From positions 3,092,593 through 3,156,592 of the forward strand of contig NZ_CP019791.1 of the NCBI RefSeq assembly GCF_002007645.1: a stretch of 64,000 bases of DNA, in the 5' to 3' direction. A program made the position numbers and the translations under genes. Origin of the DNA: Anaerohalosphaera lusitana. GTDB lineage: Bacteria > Planctomycetota > Phycisphaerae > Sedimentisphaerales > Anaerohalosphaeraceae. Below are positions 32,584-42,295 of this stretch, in pieces (position 1 is the first letter of the stretch; each line of letters starts with the position of its first letter). The notes beneath the pieces are model-generated. The model was given only the letters and a program-made list of their open reading frames with translations, made no database searches and was not told the origin of the DNA.

Positions 32584-35500
32584 TCAATTGTCTATTCGCA
32601 TCCAGTTGCCGGTCAGCAAGACAAGGTCATCGACCTCAACGCGGTTGTCAGCGTTGAGGTCAGCATAGGAACACAGGCCGCAATCGCTGCTGAGCCACCA
32701 TTGCGCAAAAAGCGAAAAATCCGTAAAATCGACGTCGCTGTCAAGATCCACATCGCCGGCTATCGAGGTAACGGCAGAAACTGTCTGAGAAGACTGGGTC
32801 TCGTTCTGCCACAGACTCTTATCCCGGGCCTTTACACTGAACTGATACTCCGTTTCCGGCGTCAAACCGGTAAGTGTATAGGTTGTGTCATCCTGCCACG
32901 CTGAGTCGTACTGACCGTTTGTTGTGCAAGTGAAGAAGTATTCGACTCCGTCTGCGTCATTTACGTCGGCTGCAGTCATTGTAACGGTAGTCGGGCCAAC
33001 GCTGTGCGGAGCTGTAGCCCAAGTAATCGGGTCAGGTGTGGGGCCCGTATAGTCCGCTTCCGTATAGGGTTTCAGTTTGCTGCCGGTGATGACCTGCCGT
33101 GAGATGCCTGGGCCCTGCCACGCTACCGCAAGGTTGTCACCGCCCCCGCCTTCTTTCATCAGGGCCTCAATGTAGTAAGTATTGCCGGCGGTAAGCCAGA
33201 AATATGCCGACTGCTGCTCGGGATAGTCCGTCCATGACCTGGAAGAAGTCCAGCCCGGCACGGAGGCAACCTCAACAGCACTATCGGCTTTGCCGTCGGT
33301 ACTGAACAACAGACTGCCGTTATCATCGGAGGCGATCCAGAAGGTGTAGCTGCCCGTGACGGTCGGCTTGAGAAAAGCCCGCATGCGCACGCCGTAGCTG
33401 TCCAATCTGTCGGTTGGTGCCTCAAAGCTTTGCATTACAGCTACCTCATCCGGCGAATACGGGTATTTCGAGCTGCCTGTAAGATCGGAGACAGCACTGC
33501 CTCCAATGCTTTTAAAGGTTTCCATCAGCGCGCCCTGATCGCTTGCAACCACGAGCTCAACGCCGGCGGTCATATCAGAATCTTTTACCTTGTATGTAAA
33601 CGAGTCCGAACCGTAGTAGCCAGCATCGGGCATATATGTTATGGTTCCGTTGTCATTTACTACCGCGGTGCCGTGAGCGGGCTGAGTACAGCTTTGCAGG
33701 GTCGAAGGACTGCCGCCCTCCAGTTTAGAGTCGTTACGAAGGACATCGATCACATTCTTGACACCGTGATAGATAGCCTTTTTGTCATCGCCAAGCGTAT
33801 AGATATTGGTGTTGACACCGGTAATTATGCCTTTCGCGTCAAGTTCGAATTCGTAAATGCGGTCGGCGATGCTAACTTTCGTGATGTAGCCCTTATCATT
33901 ACGTTCGAGCCAGGCGTGATCAATCGTGTACTCGGCATGACGATATGGAGTTGTCACTCCGTGTGTATCGTACATGACGACCTTATTCAGGCCCGCTGAC
34001 ACGAAATCCAGGAACGTAACTGCTTCATTGATGTTGGCCTTTAGCGGATCGAGGTCGTTCTCAACCGCCCTTCTGAAACGATCTATTGCACCGATCAGCC
34101 GTCCTTCAGAGTGCGCCCAGTGATGATTGGCCTGTGTCGCGAGAGACTCCTGCGGTGCGCTTAGGAAGAATTTGATGTTGATACGCATCGAGGCCTGCTC
34201 GTTCCACGCACTTCCGGGACCTGTGGCCCAGTATGCATCCCATGCCTCGTCCCATGTCTGGGTGCTTTCGTTCCAGAGGCCCGTGTCCTTGAAGTGCTGT
34301 TTGGTTGCGTTCCAGTCGATCCAGTCATTGCTACCGGCAATTACGTCAGGTCCCCCTCCCTGAACGAGGAACTGCCCCCATCGCCGCCGCATGTCCTTGT
34401 TGGCCCGGCTGTTTACATAGCCGTCAAGTGAATGGGTAACTTCATGGCCCATTACAAAGGTGAAGTAGTCACCCCTGCACGCATCGTTGTAAAGAACCTG
34501 GTTTACCGGCTGCTGGAGATCCCAGTCCCATTCTGCCGAATCGTTGCCTTCGCCCCAGTTAAAGGTATTCTTCGTACTGGTGAAGTGCGCGACCATGCCG
34601 CCGCGGCCGTCGTTATAGTAATGGTCCAGCGTCAGTACCGCATCCGGGAAAAGCTCCTGCGGGTGCCAGGTCATAAAATCGCGAACTGATTCGATCTGGC
34701 CGCGTGTTGCTTTCTGATTGTCTCCCACATGCAGGGAGCACATCAAATAAATTTCGCGATGAACACCGGTGAGCCCGACCGCATCTGCTACATTCTGACG
34801 ATGCGTAGGTGTATCGGGCAGCATATAATGCATGGTCATCAGATTCTGGCCTGCGATACTTGGAACATGGTGATAATAACTAACGTTCAGCGGATCGTCC
34901 ATCTGCAGGAAGTCGTATTTCTGTACATGCTGCGAATACTGCTGGAACATCTGCTGGCGTTCGTTAACGGTGGCTGACTGCATGTTTGCAACTATGCCGC
35001 TAAGAGCGGTTCGGACTTCATTGAGCAGAGCCTGGCTGTTGGCTTCAAGAGCAATGCCCAGATCCGAAAGATTAGCATCGTAAATCGCTTCGAGATCGCT
35101 TATGTAGTCGGCAACTGTTTTGGCCTGGCCCCAAGCGATGTAAACCTTATCTCCATAATGGCCGCCGATCAGTGCATCGTAAACGCCGTCACCATTGTAA
35201 TCCGCAAAATCAACGATCGCGCCGTCAGTTGCGGATTTCATATTGACCGAGGCACCAGTTGGGTCGGTAAAGACCATTGTACCGCCGGTATTGAGTCCGC
35301 CGTTGAGTTCGGGATCGAACCAGTAAAGCACGCTGCCCCAGTTGATGCCGCGTATGAAATCTGACATGCCGTTTCGGTTGATGTCAAATATCCGCGGATA
35401 CAAATTGTACGAGCCGCTCAAAACAGTCTCGTAGTTCTCATACCGCGCGTCAGATGCTGTTCCGACATTTTTGTAAAGATTCATGCCGCCCGACCATGAG

Positions 35501-36999
35501 CCGGTAATAATGTCTGTCAGCCCATCATTGTCCCAATCGCCTGCATCGAATCGCTGGTCCGTCAGCACGAGATATGAACCGTCGGTTTTCCTGGCGTACT
35601 GTACGGATGAATAGCTTGGAGTCTGCCCTGCGGCTGCGGTGTTCTCGAAGACAGCAACTTTTCTCGTGTTATCGACAGCGACCAGATCGAGCACGCCGTC
35701 GCCCGTCATATCAGCCAGAGTGATCGGAAGATTGCCGGAGCCCAGATAAATATTCGAACCGCCGGCTTTGACACGCACGCCCGCAGCGAAATTTGCGTTC
35801 GCAGGTGATCCATTGTTAATGTAAAGCCATACGCTTCTGCTGTGGCCTACAAGAATATCGTTGTCTCCGTCGCCCTCCCAGTCGATCGCTCGGGGGACTC
35901 GCATGCCGTTATGGGAAATGTCCGAACCGGCTGCCTGCAGCGGCTGGAAATCGTCAAACACGGTCGTTCTTTTTGACGCATCCGGGCCGGGATCCTCAAA
36001 GATAGTCAGATTCATTTTTCCTTTGCTGAAGCCGCCCTTCTGATCCTCTATCGTAACTGTAAACGAATCGTTGCCGGAGTAACCAGCATCGGCAGTATAT
36101 GTGAATGTGCCGTCGCCGTTATAGGTCGCCGATCCGTGGTCGGGCTGAGTGAAAGAGACAACTCTGAGGTCGTCTTTCTCAGGGTCGTAGCTCTTGAACA
36201 AAACGCTTTCTGTGGAAAAAGAAGCGGTATTTATACCGTTTGTCTTTGTGGGCCACACCTTGGGAGCGTGGTTGTCGATCAGGGTGCCTATTGTGGCTGG
36301 ATCGAGAACTGTTTCGTAAATGTACAGTTCGTCGAGTCGCCCCTGAAAATATCTCGGGCTGGAAGAATCGTCGGTTTTCACTATCGAATCAACAGCCACG
36401 TTAACCTGACCCTGCGCACCGGTCGCCTCATCATTGATTGCCCCGTCAACGTACACCTGTGTCTGACCTGTTGAAGAGTCACGCGTAAATGTCAAATGGT
36501 GCCAGTGGCCGTCATTGACGGGATCATCCGTTACAGCGAGTTTCTGTCCATTGACAGCGATAAGCATTCGGCCCTGTGAATCAATGCTGCCGATATAAAT
36601 ACTGCCTGCTCCGGCCGAAGCACCTACTACGGCTGGTGACTGGGCCAATGTGGTATTTCCGCTTTGCTGTGTTCGGACCCAAAAAGCGACGCTGAATGTG
36701 CCGGACAGCGAAGAGGAAAGATCAGCAGTCGATGACAGGTACTGGTCAGTGCCGTTGAATTCGAGACAGGTGTATTGACGGCCTGACTGAAAAGCCGCCC
36801 CTGTCATGTTCTGCAGATCAAGATCAGCCCCACCAACAGGATCAGCAACAGCCTGAGCGGTGCTGACAGCGCCGAAGGCATCATCGTGCCAATCCGGCCC
36901 CTCGTCGAAATTCCAGTGATGAACCAGTCCGGCGGGAATCGCAAATGCCGGAGAAACGGTCAGTACAGCTACAGCAATCAAGTACAGGTAATTTTTCAT
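32584..36999 (-). CDS. Giant secreted LamG/FG-GAP/metallopeptidase/PA14/dockerin protein
   Basis: A 1471-residue exported protein. Domains in order: signal peptide (1-19); LamG/concanavalin-like lectin (about 20-240); a cadherin-like beta domain (about 260-340); FG-GAP/VCBS-type repeats with DxDxDG calcium loops (about 370-650); a helical region; a putative zinc metallopeptidase section with HEVTH at about residue 850 and a following NEQASMR helix; a second cadherin-like domain; a PA14 domain (about 1170-1310, GSYTFWIASDDNGSL); a fibronectin-III-like domain; and a dockerin-like tail with two EF-hand loops (GDVDLDSDVDFTDF, ADLNADNRVEVDDL). It probably binds and processes extracellular polymer. 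The ATG at 36999 follows AAGGG. The peptidase family is not certain. Confidence 0.85.
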   Translation of the reverse strand: MKNYLYLIAVAVLTVSPAFAIPAGLVHHWNFDEGPDWHDDAFGAVSTAQAVADPVGGADLDLQNMTGAAFQSGRQYTCLEFNGTDQYLSSTADLSSSLSGTFSVAFWVRTQQSGNTTLAQSPAVVGASAGAGSIYIGSIDSQGRMLIAVNGQKLAVTDDPVNDGHWHHLTFTRDSSTGQTQVYVDGAINDEATGAQGQVNVAVDSIVKTDDSSSPRYFQGRLDELYIYETVLDPATIGTLIDNHAPKVWPTKTNGINTASFSTESVLFKSYDPEKDDLRVVSFTQPDHGSATYNGDGTFTYTADAGYSGNDSFTVTIEDQKGGFSKGKMNLTIFEDPGPDASKRTTVFDDFQPLQAAGSDISHNGMRVPRAIDWEGDGDNDILVGHSRSVWLYINNGSPANANFAAGVRVKAGGSNIYLGSGNLPITLADMTGDGVLDLVAVDNTRKVAVFENTAAAGQTPSYSSVQYARKTDGSYLVLTDQRFDAGDWDNDGLTDIITGSWSGGMNLYKNVGTASDARYENYETVLSGSYNLYPRIFDINRNGMSDFIRGINWGSVLYWFDPELNGGLNTGGTMVFTDPTGASVNMKSATDGAIVDFADYNGDGVYDALIGGHYGDKVYIAWGQAKTVADYISDLEAIYDANLSDLGIALEANSQALLNEVRTALSGIVANMQSATVNERQQMFQQYSQHVQKYDFLQMDDPLNVSYYHHVPSIAGQNLMTMHYMLPDTPTHRQNVADAVGLTGVHREIYLMCSLHVGDNQKATRGQIESVRDFMTWHPQELFPDAVLTLDHYYNDGRGGMVAHFTSTKNTFNWGEGNDSAEWDWDLQQPVNQVLYNDACRGDYFTFVMGHEVTHSLDGYVNSRANKDMRRRWGQFLVQGGGPDVIAGSNDWIDWNATKQHFKDTGLWNESTQTWDEAWDAYWATGPGSAWNEQASMRINIKFFLSAPQESLATQANHHWAHSEGRLIGAIDRFRRAVENDLDPLKANINEAVTFLDFVSAGLNKVVMYDTHGVTTPYRHAEYTIDHAWLERNDKGYITKVSIADRIYEFELDAKGIITGVNTNIYTLGDDKKAIYHGVKNVIDVLRNDSKLEGGSPSTLQSCTQPAHGTAVVNDNGTITYMPDAGYYGSDSFTYKVKDSDMTAGVELVVASDQGALMETFKSIGGSAVSDLTGSSKYPYSPDEVAVMQSFEAPTDRLDSYGVRMRAFLKPTVTGSYTFWIASDDNGSLLFSTDGKADSAVEVASVPGWTSSRSWTDYPEQQSAYFWLTAGNTYYIEALMKEGGGGDNLAVAWQGPGISRQVITGSKLKPYTEADYTGPTPDPITWATAPHSVGPTTVTMTAADVNDADGVEYFFTCTTNGQYDSAWQDDTTYTLTGLTPETEYQFSVKARDKSLWQNETQSSQTVSAVTSIAGDVDLDSDVDFTDFSLFAQWWLSSDCGLCSYADLNADNRVEVDDLVLLTGNWMRIDN

Positions 37000-37139
37000 C
37001 TCACACCCTTCTATTTCACACAATTCACTAAGAAGTATACAACATCTATCGTCTAAAAAGCTTCTTTATTTTAGCAGAATGCTCTCTGATAAGCAAATTC
37101 GGCCAGTATTTAACGTCATCTCGTGGGCAAATTGGAGCC

Positions 37140-37172
37140 AAAAAAAGAGCACGATCGGGAAATCGTGCTCTT
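37140..37172 (-). terminator. Strong terminator after the sulfatase gene
   Basis: AAGAGCACGAT and ATCGTGCTCTT (37145-37155, 37162-37172) form an 11-bp perfect stem with a six-base loop, followed on the minus strand by seven T. The sulfatase stop is 26 bases before it. Confidence 0.9.
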
Positions 37173-37197
37173 AAATAACATCTACTACTGCAAAACG

Positions 37198-38769
37198 CTA
37201 CATAGTAGCCTTTATCGACTCTATTGGCGGTTTTTTAACTTTGTATTTCTCCATCAACGCGATCAGCTCTTTCTTCAAGGTCTTGACCTGATCGGAATAT
37301 TCGGGATCATTATAGCGGTTTACAAGCTCCTGCGGATCCTTTTTCAGGTCGAAGAACTGCCATTCGCCCGCATCGTAAAACTGCATCAGCTTGTAACGCT
37401 GCGTACGGACACCGTGGTGCGGCGGTACATTGTGCTCGCCCTTTTCATAATAGTGATAATACAACGAGTCTCGCCAGTTCTCCGGGGGCTTACCGTCCAG
37501 TATGGGCCTTAGAGAGACACCGTGCATATCCGCAGGTACCTTCCGGCCCGCGGCGTCCAGGAAAGTAGGCCCGAAATCGATATTCTGGCCAAATGCTTTT
37601 ACCCGCGTTCCGGGTTTGGCAACTCCGGGCCATTTTATCACGAAGGGCATGCGGAACGACTCTTCGAACATCCATCGCTTGTCGTACCAGCCGTGCTCAC
37701 CGAGATAGAACCCCTGGTCAGAGCTGTAGATCACGATGGTATCCCTGTCCAGCCCCTTTTCTTTGAGATAATCGAGCACCCTGCCGATGTTGTCATCCAC
37801 CGATGCCACACACCGCAGGTAATCCTTGATGTATCGCTGATATTTCCAGCGGACCAGATCCTTGCCCTTTGGATCCTTCTGGCGGAATTCTTCGTTTTTG
37901 GGTTCGTAGGCAGCGTCCCATTTTTTTCGCTGCTCTTCGGTCATCCTGTTCCGTTCGAAGTTTGCAAACTTACGGCCCAACGCATCAGGCTTTTTACTGC
38001 CGGTGACCTTGAGATCATAGTCGTACATCATGTGACGACCGATCTCCATTTCGTTTTTCTTGAGAAGATCGGTACGGTTGGAGTAATCGTCGAAAAGCGT
38101 GTCCGGCTCAGGTATTTCCACATCATCGTACATAGTCAGATGGTCAGGACCCGGCGCCCAGATCCGATGAGGAGCCTTGTGCTGACACATCAGCATGAAA
38201 GGTTTTGACTCATCACGGGAGTCGAGCCATTCCAACGAGAGGTCGGTAACTATATCCGTGACATAACCTGTATAACGTTTGCGTCCTTCAGCGGTCTTGA
38301 AATCAGGATTGTAATAACTCCCCTGACCGGGCAGTATCTCCCAGTGATCGAAACCCGTGGGAGCTGTTTTCAGGTGCCACTTACCGATCAGGCCCGTCTG
38401 ATACCCTGCTTTTTGCAGCAGCTTGGGGAAAGTCTGCTGTGAGCCGTCAAAGGTATTGAGATTGGTCATAAGGCCGTTCGCATGGCTGTGCTTGCCCGTA
38501 AGTATCGCGGCCCGGCTGGGTGCACAGATGGAATTGCAGCAGTAGCAACGATCCAGGATCGCACCTTCTTTAGCAATTCGGTCAATATTCGGCGTTTTAT
38601 TTATCTTTGAGCCATACGCGGAAATGGCCTGCACCGCATGATCGTCCGAGAAAATGAACACAATATTAGGCTTTTTGCTTTTCTCATCAGCCGAAAAAAC
38701 GGATTCCAGGGTAAACGGTATAGTAGCGGCAACTGTACCAGCGGCCTTCAGAAATTGCCTGCGATCCAT
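37198..38769 (-). CDS. Secreted sulfatase (formylglycine type, family S1)
   Basis: A 523-residue sulfatase that hydrolyses sulfate esters. The CAPSR motif (about residue 79-83, [12 protein letters not shown]) carries the Cys that is oxidised to formylglycine by a separate maturase. Metal ligands are visible in FIFSDDHA and [18 protein letters not shown]. The C-terminal [25 protein letters not shown] stretch is usual in polysaccharide sulfatases. The signal peptide begins [10 protein letters not shown], a Tat-like motif with a single Arg pair. The ATG at 38769 is chosen because GGAG precedes it. The neighbouring GH27 gene suggests a sulfated galactose-containing glycan as substrate, which is inference. 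Confidence 0.92.
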   Translation of the reverse strand: MDRRQFLKAAGTVAATIPFTLESVFSADEKSKKPNIVFIFSDDHAVQAISAYGSKINKTPNIDRIAKEGAILDRCYCCNSICAPSRAAILTGKHSHANGLMTNLNTFDGSQQTFPKLLQKAGYQTGLIGKWHLKTAPTGFDHWEILPGQGSYYNPDFKTAEGRKRYTGYVTDIVTDLSLEWLDSRDESKPFMLMCQHKAPHRIWAPGPDHLTMYDDVEIPEPDTLFDDYSNRTDLLKKNEMEIGRHMMYDYDLKVTGSKKPDALGRKFANFERNRMTEEQRKKWDAAYEPKNEEFRQKDPKGKDLVRWKYQRYIKDYLRCVASVDDNIGRVLDYLKEKGLDRDTIVIYSSDQGFYLGEHGWYDKRWMFEESFRMPFVIKWPGVAKPGTRVKAFGQNIDFGPTFLDAAGRKVPADMHGVSLRPILDGKPPENWRDSLYYHYYEKGEHNVPPHHGVRTQRYKLMQFYDAGEWQFFDLKKDPQELVNRYNDPEYSDQVKTLKKELIALMEKYKVKKPPIESIKATM

Positions 38770-38804
38770 ATAGAACTCCAAATAAATAATGAATTAGTAC
38801 CGAC

Positions 38805-38833
38805 AGAATACATATTGATGGAATTTATGTCAA
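38805..38833 (-). promoter_or_regulatory. Promoter of the sulfatase gene
   Basis: On the minus strand TTGACA (38828-38833) and TATTCT (38805-38810) are separated by 17 bases. Confidence 0.7.
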
Positions 38834-38894
38834 TATATAGATACATCCAGTCCTGTTCAAAGCTTCACCTATGCAGTACGCAAACTTCCCATCC

Positions 38895-38923
38895 TTGCCA
38901 TCAGGTCTATTTTCGCTTAATCT
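38895..38923 (+). promoter_or_regulatory. Putative promoter of the GH27 gene
   Basis: TTGCCA (38895-38900) and TAATCT (38918-38923) are separated by 17 bases. It is back to back with the sulfatase promoter, leaving about 60 bases between the two -35 boxes for a shared regulator. Confidence 0.5.
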
Positions 38924-38970
38924 ATGATTGGGTAATACTGAATTCTCAATCTTTTTCAGGAGTCGATCAG

Positions 38971-40971
38971 ATGTCAAAAAACACACTCAGTATTCTTGTG
39001 GGCTCAGTCATTCTAATAGCATCGGTTTTTGTCTGCAGCACGGCAACAGCAGCACCGACTGACGAGCAAACTAAAACAATCTGGCTGGACGAACTGGACA
39101 TCGGCAAGATCCAGGAAGGCTGGGGCGAAAGCAAGGCGAATAAATCGATTGACGGCAATCCGCTCAGCATCGGAGGCCAGAGCTTCGAAAGAGGCATCGG
39201 CACACATGCAGACAGCATTATGCTGATCGATCTTGATGGTAATGCCCAGAGCTTTTCGGCAAAGGTTGGCATTGACGATGAAGTAAAATATGCAGTTGCA
39301 AAAGTCGAATTTCAGGTAATGACGGATGACAAGATAGTCTGGGAAAGCGGCCCGATGGGACCTACCGACGGCGCGAAAGACGTAGAGATAGATTTGGACG
39401 GCGTGAAAAGGCTTGCATTGATGGTGACCGACGGCGGAAACGGTATAGATTATGATCATGCCGACTGGGCCATGGCCAAGATTGAATACTCCGGGAGTAC
39501 CCCAAAGACTATTGAGATGCCAAAACCAGAACCTTATATTCTGACGCCTGAACCAGGACCTGAGCCCCGCATCACAGGCCCGAAAGTTTTCGGAGTCCGC
39601 CCCGGCTCACCAATACTGTTTACGGTTACCGCGACAGGCGACAGGCCCATTAAATTCAAAGCATACGAGCTGCCTGACGGTGTTTCACTCGACCCTGACA
39701 CAGGCCAGATGCGAGGTGAGCTGGACAAGAAAGGACAATACGAGCTGACTCTAAAGGCCAGCAACAAACTCGGCACCGACACAAGAAAGTTTCGGCTGGT
39801 ATGCGGGGACACGATCGCTCTCACTCCGCCGATGGGCTGGAACAGTTGGAACTGCTGGGGCTGTGCGGTCGACGCGGAAAAAGTCCGAGCTACCGCAAAG
39901 GCAATGGTCGAGAGCGGACTGATCAATCACGGCTGGTCGTACATCAATATCGACGATTGCTGGATGCGCAAAGAAGGAGCAAACAACCCGATGATCGCAG
40001 GTAAGCCTCGTGACGATCAAGGCAACCTGCTGCCGAATGCGAAGTTCCCGGACATGAAAGGCTTGACGGATCACATTCACGCTCTGGGCCTCAAGGCAGG
40101 TACATACATCTCTCCGGGCCCAACCACATGTCAGGGCTTTGAGGGAAGCTGGGAGCACGAGTTTCAGGACGCAGCCCAATTTGCTGAATGGGGCTTTGAC
40201 TATCTCAAGTACGACTGGTGCGGTTATTCGTCCGTCGTCAAGCCGGACTCACTTGAAAACCTAAAGAAGCCATACGAACTGATGCGTGAAGCACTGGACG
40301 AGGTCGACAGAGACATCGTTTACAGCATCTGTCAGTACGGATGGGGCGACGTCTGGGAATGGGGCGAAGAGGTAGGCGGCAACCTCTGGCGTACTACGGG
40401 CGACATTTATGATTCCTGGAGCAGCATGGCAGGCATAGGCTTTGCTCAGAATAAATGCAGCCCCTATGCGAAGCCCGGCCACTGGAACGATCCGGACATG
40501 CTCGTAGTCGGCAAGGTGGGCTGGGGTCCGAATCTGCATGACAGCAATCTGTCGCCTGACGAGCAGTACACTCACATCAGCCTCTGGTCACTTTTGAGTG
40601 CTCCCCTGCTGATAGGTTGTCCGATCGAGCAGATCGACGAATTCACAATGAACCTGCTAACAAATGACGAGGTTCTGGGAGTCAATCAGGATCCGCTGGG
40701 TGATCAGGCCAGCCGGGTCATGCAGAATGGCTCTCTGGAAGTCTGGGCAAAGGACATGGAAGACGGCTCAAAGGCTCTGGGCTTTTTCAACCGTCACGGC
40801 CTGCTCGCAAAGGACATAAAGATCGATTGGGATACACTGGGCATCAGCGGCAAATGGAAATTCCGAGACCTCTGGCGTCAGAAGGATGTCGGCACTTACT
40901 CAGGCAGCTTTATGGCCAAGGAAGTACCTGCCCACGGTGTTTACATGGTAAGAATATGGCCCGCCAAATAA
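38971..40971 (+). CDS. NPCBM-linked GH27 alpha-galactosidase-like enzyme
   Basis: A 666-residue secreted glycoside hydrolase: signal peptide (about 1-28, ending ATAAP), an NPCBM carbohydrate-binding domain (about 33-180, with GQSFERGIGTHADS), a small Ig-like domain (about 200-285), then the GH27 TIM barrel (about 290-585) and a C-terminal beta domain. The family hallmarks are LTPPMGWNSWN, YINIDDCWM, YLKYDWCGY (nucleophile Asp) and RTTGDIYDSW (acid/base Asp). GH27 enzymes release alpha-galactose or beta-L-arabinopyranose with retention. The true start is the ATG at 38971 with CAGGAG ahead; the frame opens much earlier, inside the sulfatase promoter region. Probably acts with the divergent sulfatase. 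Confidence 0.93.
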   Translation: MSKNTLSILVGSVILIASVFVCSTATAAPTDEQTKTIWLDELDIGKIQEGWGESKANKSIDGNPLSIGGQSFERGIGTHADSIMLIDLDGNAQSFSAKVGIDDEVKYAVAKVEFQVMTDDKIVWESGPMGPTDGAKDVEIDLDGVKRLALMVTDGGNGIDYDHADWAMAKIEYSGSTPKTIEMPKPEPYILTPEPGPEPRITGPKVFGVRPGSPILFTVTATGDRPIKFKAYELPDGVSLDPDTGQMRGELDKKGQYELTLKASNKLGTDTRKFRLVCGDTIALTPPMGWNSWNCWGCAVDAEKVRATAKAMVESGLINHGWSYINIDDCWMRKEGANNPMIAGKPRDDQGNLLPNAKFPDMKGLTDHIHALGLKAGTYISPGPTTCQGFEGSWEHEFQDAAQFAEWGFDYLKYDWCGYSSVVKPDSLENLKKPYELMREALDEVDRDIVYSICQYGWGDVWEWGEEVGGNLWRTTGDIYDSWSSMAGIGFAQNKCSPYAKPGHWNDPDMLVVGKVGWGPNLHDSNLSPDEQYTHISLWSLLSAPLLIGCPIEQIDEFTMNLLTNDEVLGVNQDPLGDQASRVMQNGSLEVWAKDMEDGSKALGFFNRHGLLAKDIKIDWDTLGISGKWKFRDLWRQKDVGTYSGSFMAKEVPAHGVYMVRIWPAK

Positions 40972-41001
40972 CTCATTATTTCCTTTAACAAAATCTATAT
41001 C

Positions 41002-41032
41002 AGCCTGGCAGAGTCATCTGTCGGGCTTTTTC
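41002..41032 (+). terminator. Terminator after the GH27 gene
   Basis: An 11-bp stem with two G-U pairs, AGCCTGGCAGA (41002-41012) and TCTGTCGGGCT (41017-41027), has a four-base loop and is followed by TTTTT, 31 bases past the stop. Confidence 0.8.
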
Positions 41033-41192
41033 TTTGCGCGAAAGGCCCGAGGTTTGCCACAAATTGCGATTTTGTATATTGCAAGACAGGACATTGGACC
41101 ACATAATGACAGAACAGCTTTCAGGCAGACAAACAGATGGGGGTAATACTGAAGTGCTTGTCCACAGGCATTATAAACCAATCGTTAAGGTA

Positions 41193-42293
41193 ATGCTGAA
41201 AAAGACGCAGACTGCCAACTGCATGTTAATTGCGTCATCGCTGATACTCCTCTGCCTCTCAGCAGGCTGCAATCATCAAGAGCCCGAAGAAATTGTCAGG
41301 CCCGTCCAGTGGGCCCGAGTCGAGGCGAGAACTTCAGGTTTCACGAGAACTTTCTCAGGTGTGTCGCAGGCCTCAGTCAGATCCGAATTGAGTTTCAGAG
41401 TGGGCGGAACCATTGAGAGGATTGCTGTCGATGAGGGTGATCCCGTTTCGAGCGGACAGATACTTGCCGAACTTGAAAAAGAAGATTTCAGACTCAAGAT
41501 CAAGGAAGCAGAGGCTGCTTTAGCCAAAGCTAAGGCACAGGCCCGTAACGCTCAGGCGAACTACACGCGAGCGAAGCGACTGTACGAACAAAACAATATA
41601 TCCCTTAACGAACTGGACGTTGCGAGGGCTGAAGCTGAATCAGCCCAGGCAAACGTCGACGTCGCCCAGACGGCACTGAGACTGGCTGAGAGAAGGTTTG
41701 AGTATACAACCATGAAAGCCAATCGGGAGGGATGGGTAACACGCATTCACGCAGAAGAAAATGAGAATATCTCTTCCGGGCAGCCCGTCATGACCCTTGT
41801 CTCGGGCGAAAAAATGGAAGTACAAATAGGCATACCGGAAGATCTCATCGGATCAGTTAAAAAAGGGCAGCAGGCAGCAGTAGAGTTTGAAGCCTGGCCT
41901 GAACGCGAGTACGAAGGAGAAGTTACAGAGGTTGGTGTGACAGTCGGCCGGACCGCGACGACGTTTCCGGTTGCCGTGACCTTGAAAAAGTCTGATACAA
42001 AAGTGAGACTGGGCATGGCTGCTGATGTCACACTCTATTTTGCGGGTAAGCGAACGGCATTTCTCGTCCCCGCCATTGCAGTTGGCGAGGATATAAACGG
42101 TAAATTTGTGTATGTGCTCGAAGAAAAAAACAACGGCTATGCCATAGCGACTCGTCGAAAAGTAATCACAGGCAGATTGACAGAGGAAGGACTGGAAGTG
42201 CTTTCTGGGTTGGAAAGAGGTGAGCGGATCATAACCCATGGAGTCACGCGTATTTCAGACGGGGAAAAGGTCAGGATGCTCAGGGAGAAGTAG
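41193..42293 (+). CDS. RND efflux periplasmic adaptor lipoprotein
   Basis: A 366-residue membrane-fusion protein. The signal peptide ends in lipobox LSAGC (Cys26). The biotin/lipoyl halves flank a helical hairpin (about 95-155, ARNAQANYTRAKRLYEQNN), with the barrel and membrane-proximal domains after it (SVKKGQQAAVEFEAWP; RKVITGRLTEEGLEVLSGL). It couples an inner-membrane RND pump to an outer channel. In-frame upstream ATG codons at 41034 and 41106 exist; 41193 is preferred since it gives a normal lipoprotein signal peptide, though its ribosome site (AAGG) is very close. The pump gene follows after 2 bases. Confidence 0.9.
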   Translation: MLKKTQTANCMLIASSLILLCLSAGCNHQEPEEIVRPVQWARVEARTSGFTRTFSGVSQASVRSELSFRVGGTIERIAVDEGDPVSSGQILAELEKEDFRLKIKEAEAALAKAKAQARNAQANYTRAKRLYEQNNISLNELDVARAEAESAQANVDVAQTALRLAERRFEYTTMKANREGWVTRIHAEENENISSGQPVMTLVSGEKMEVQIGIPEDLIGSVKKGQQAAVEFEAWPEREYEGEVTEVGVTVGRTATTFPVAVTLKKSDTKVRLGMAADVTLYFAGKRTAFLVPAIAVGEDINGKFVYVLEEKNNGYAIATRRKVITGRLTEEGLEVLSGLERGERIITHGVTRISDGEKVRMLREK

Positions 42294-42295
42294 CA

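Noticed and set aside
32584-37023. Cellulosome component
   Set aside because: The tail is dockerin-like, but no cohesin was seen and planctomycetes use similar modules without cellulosomes.
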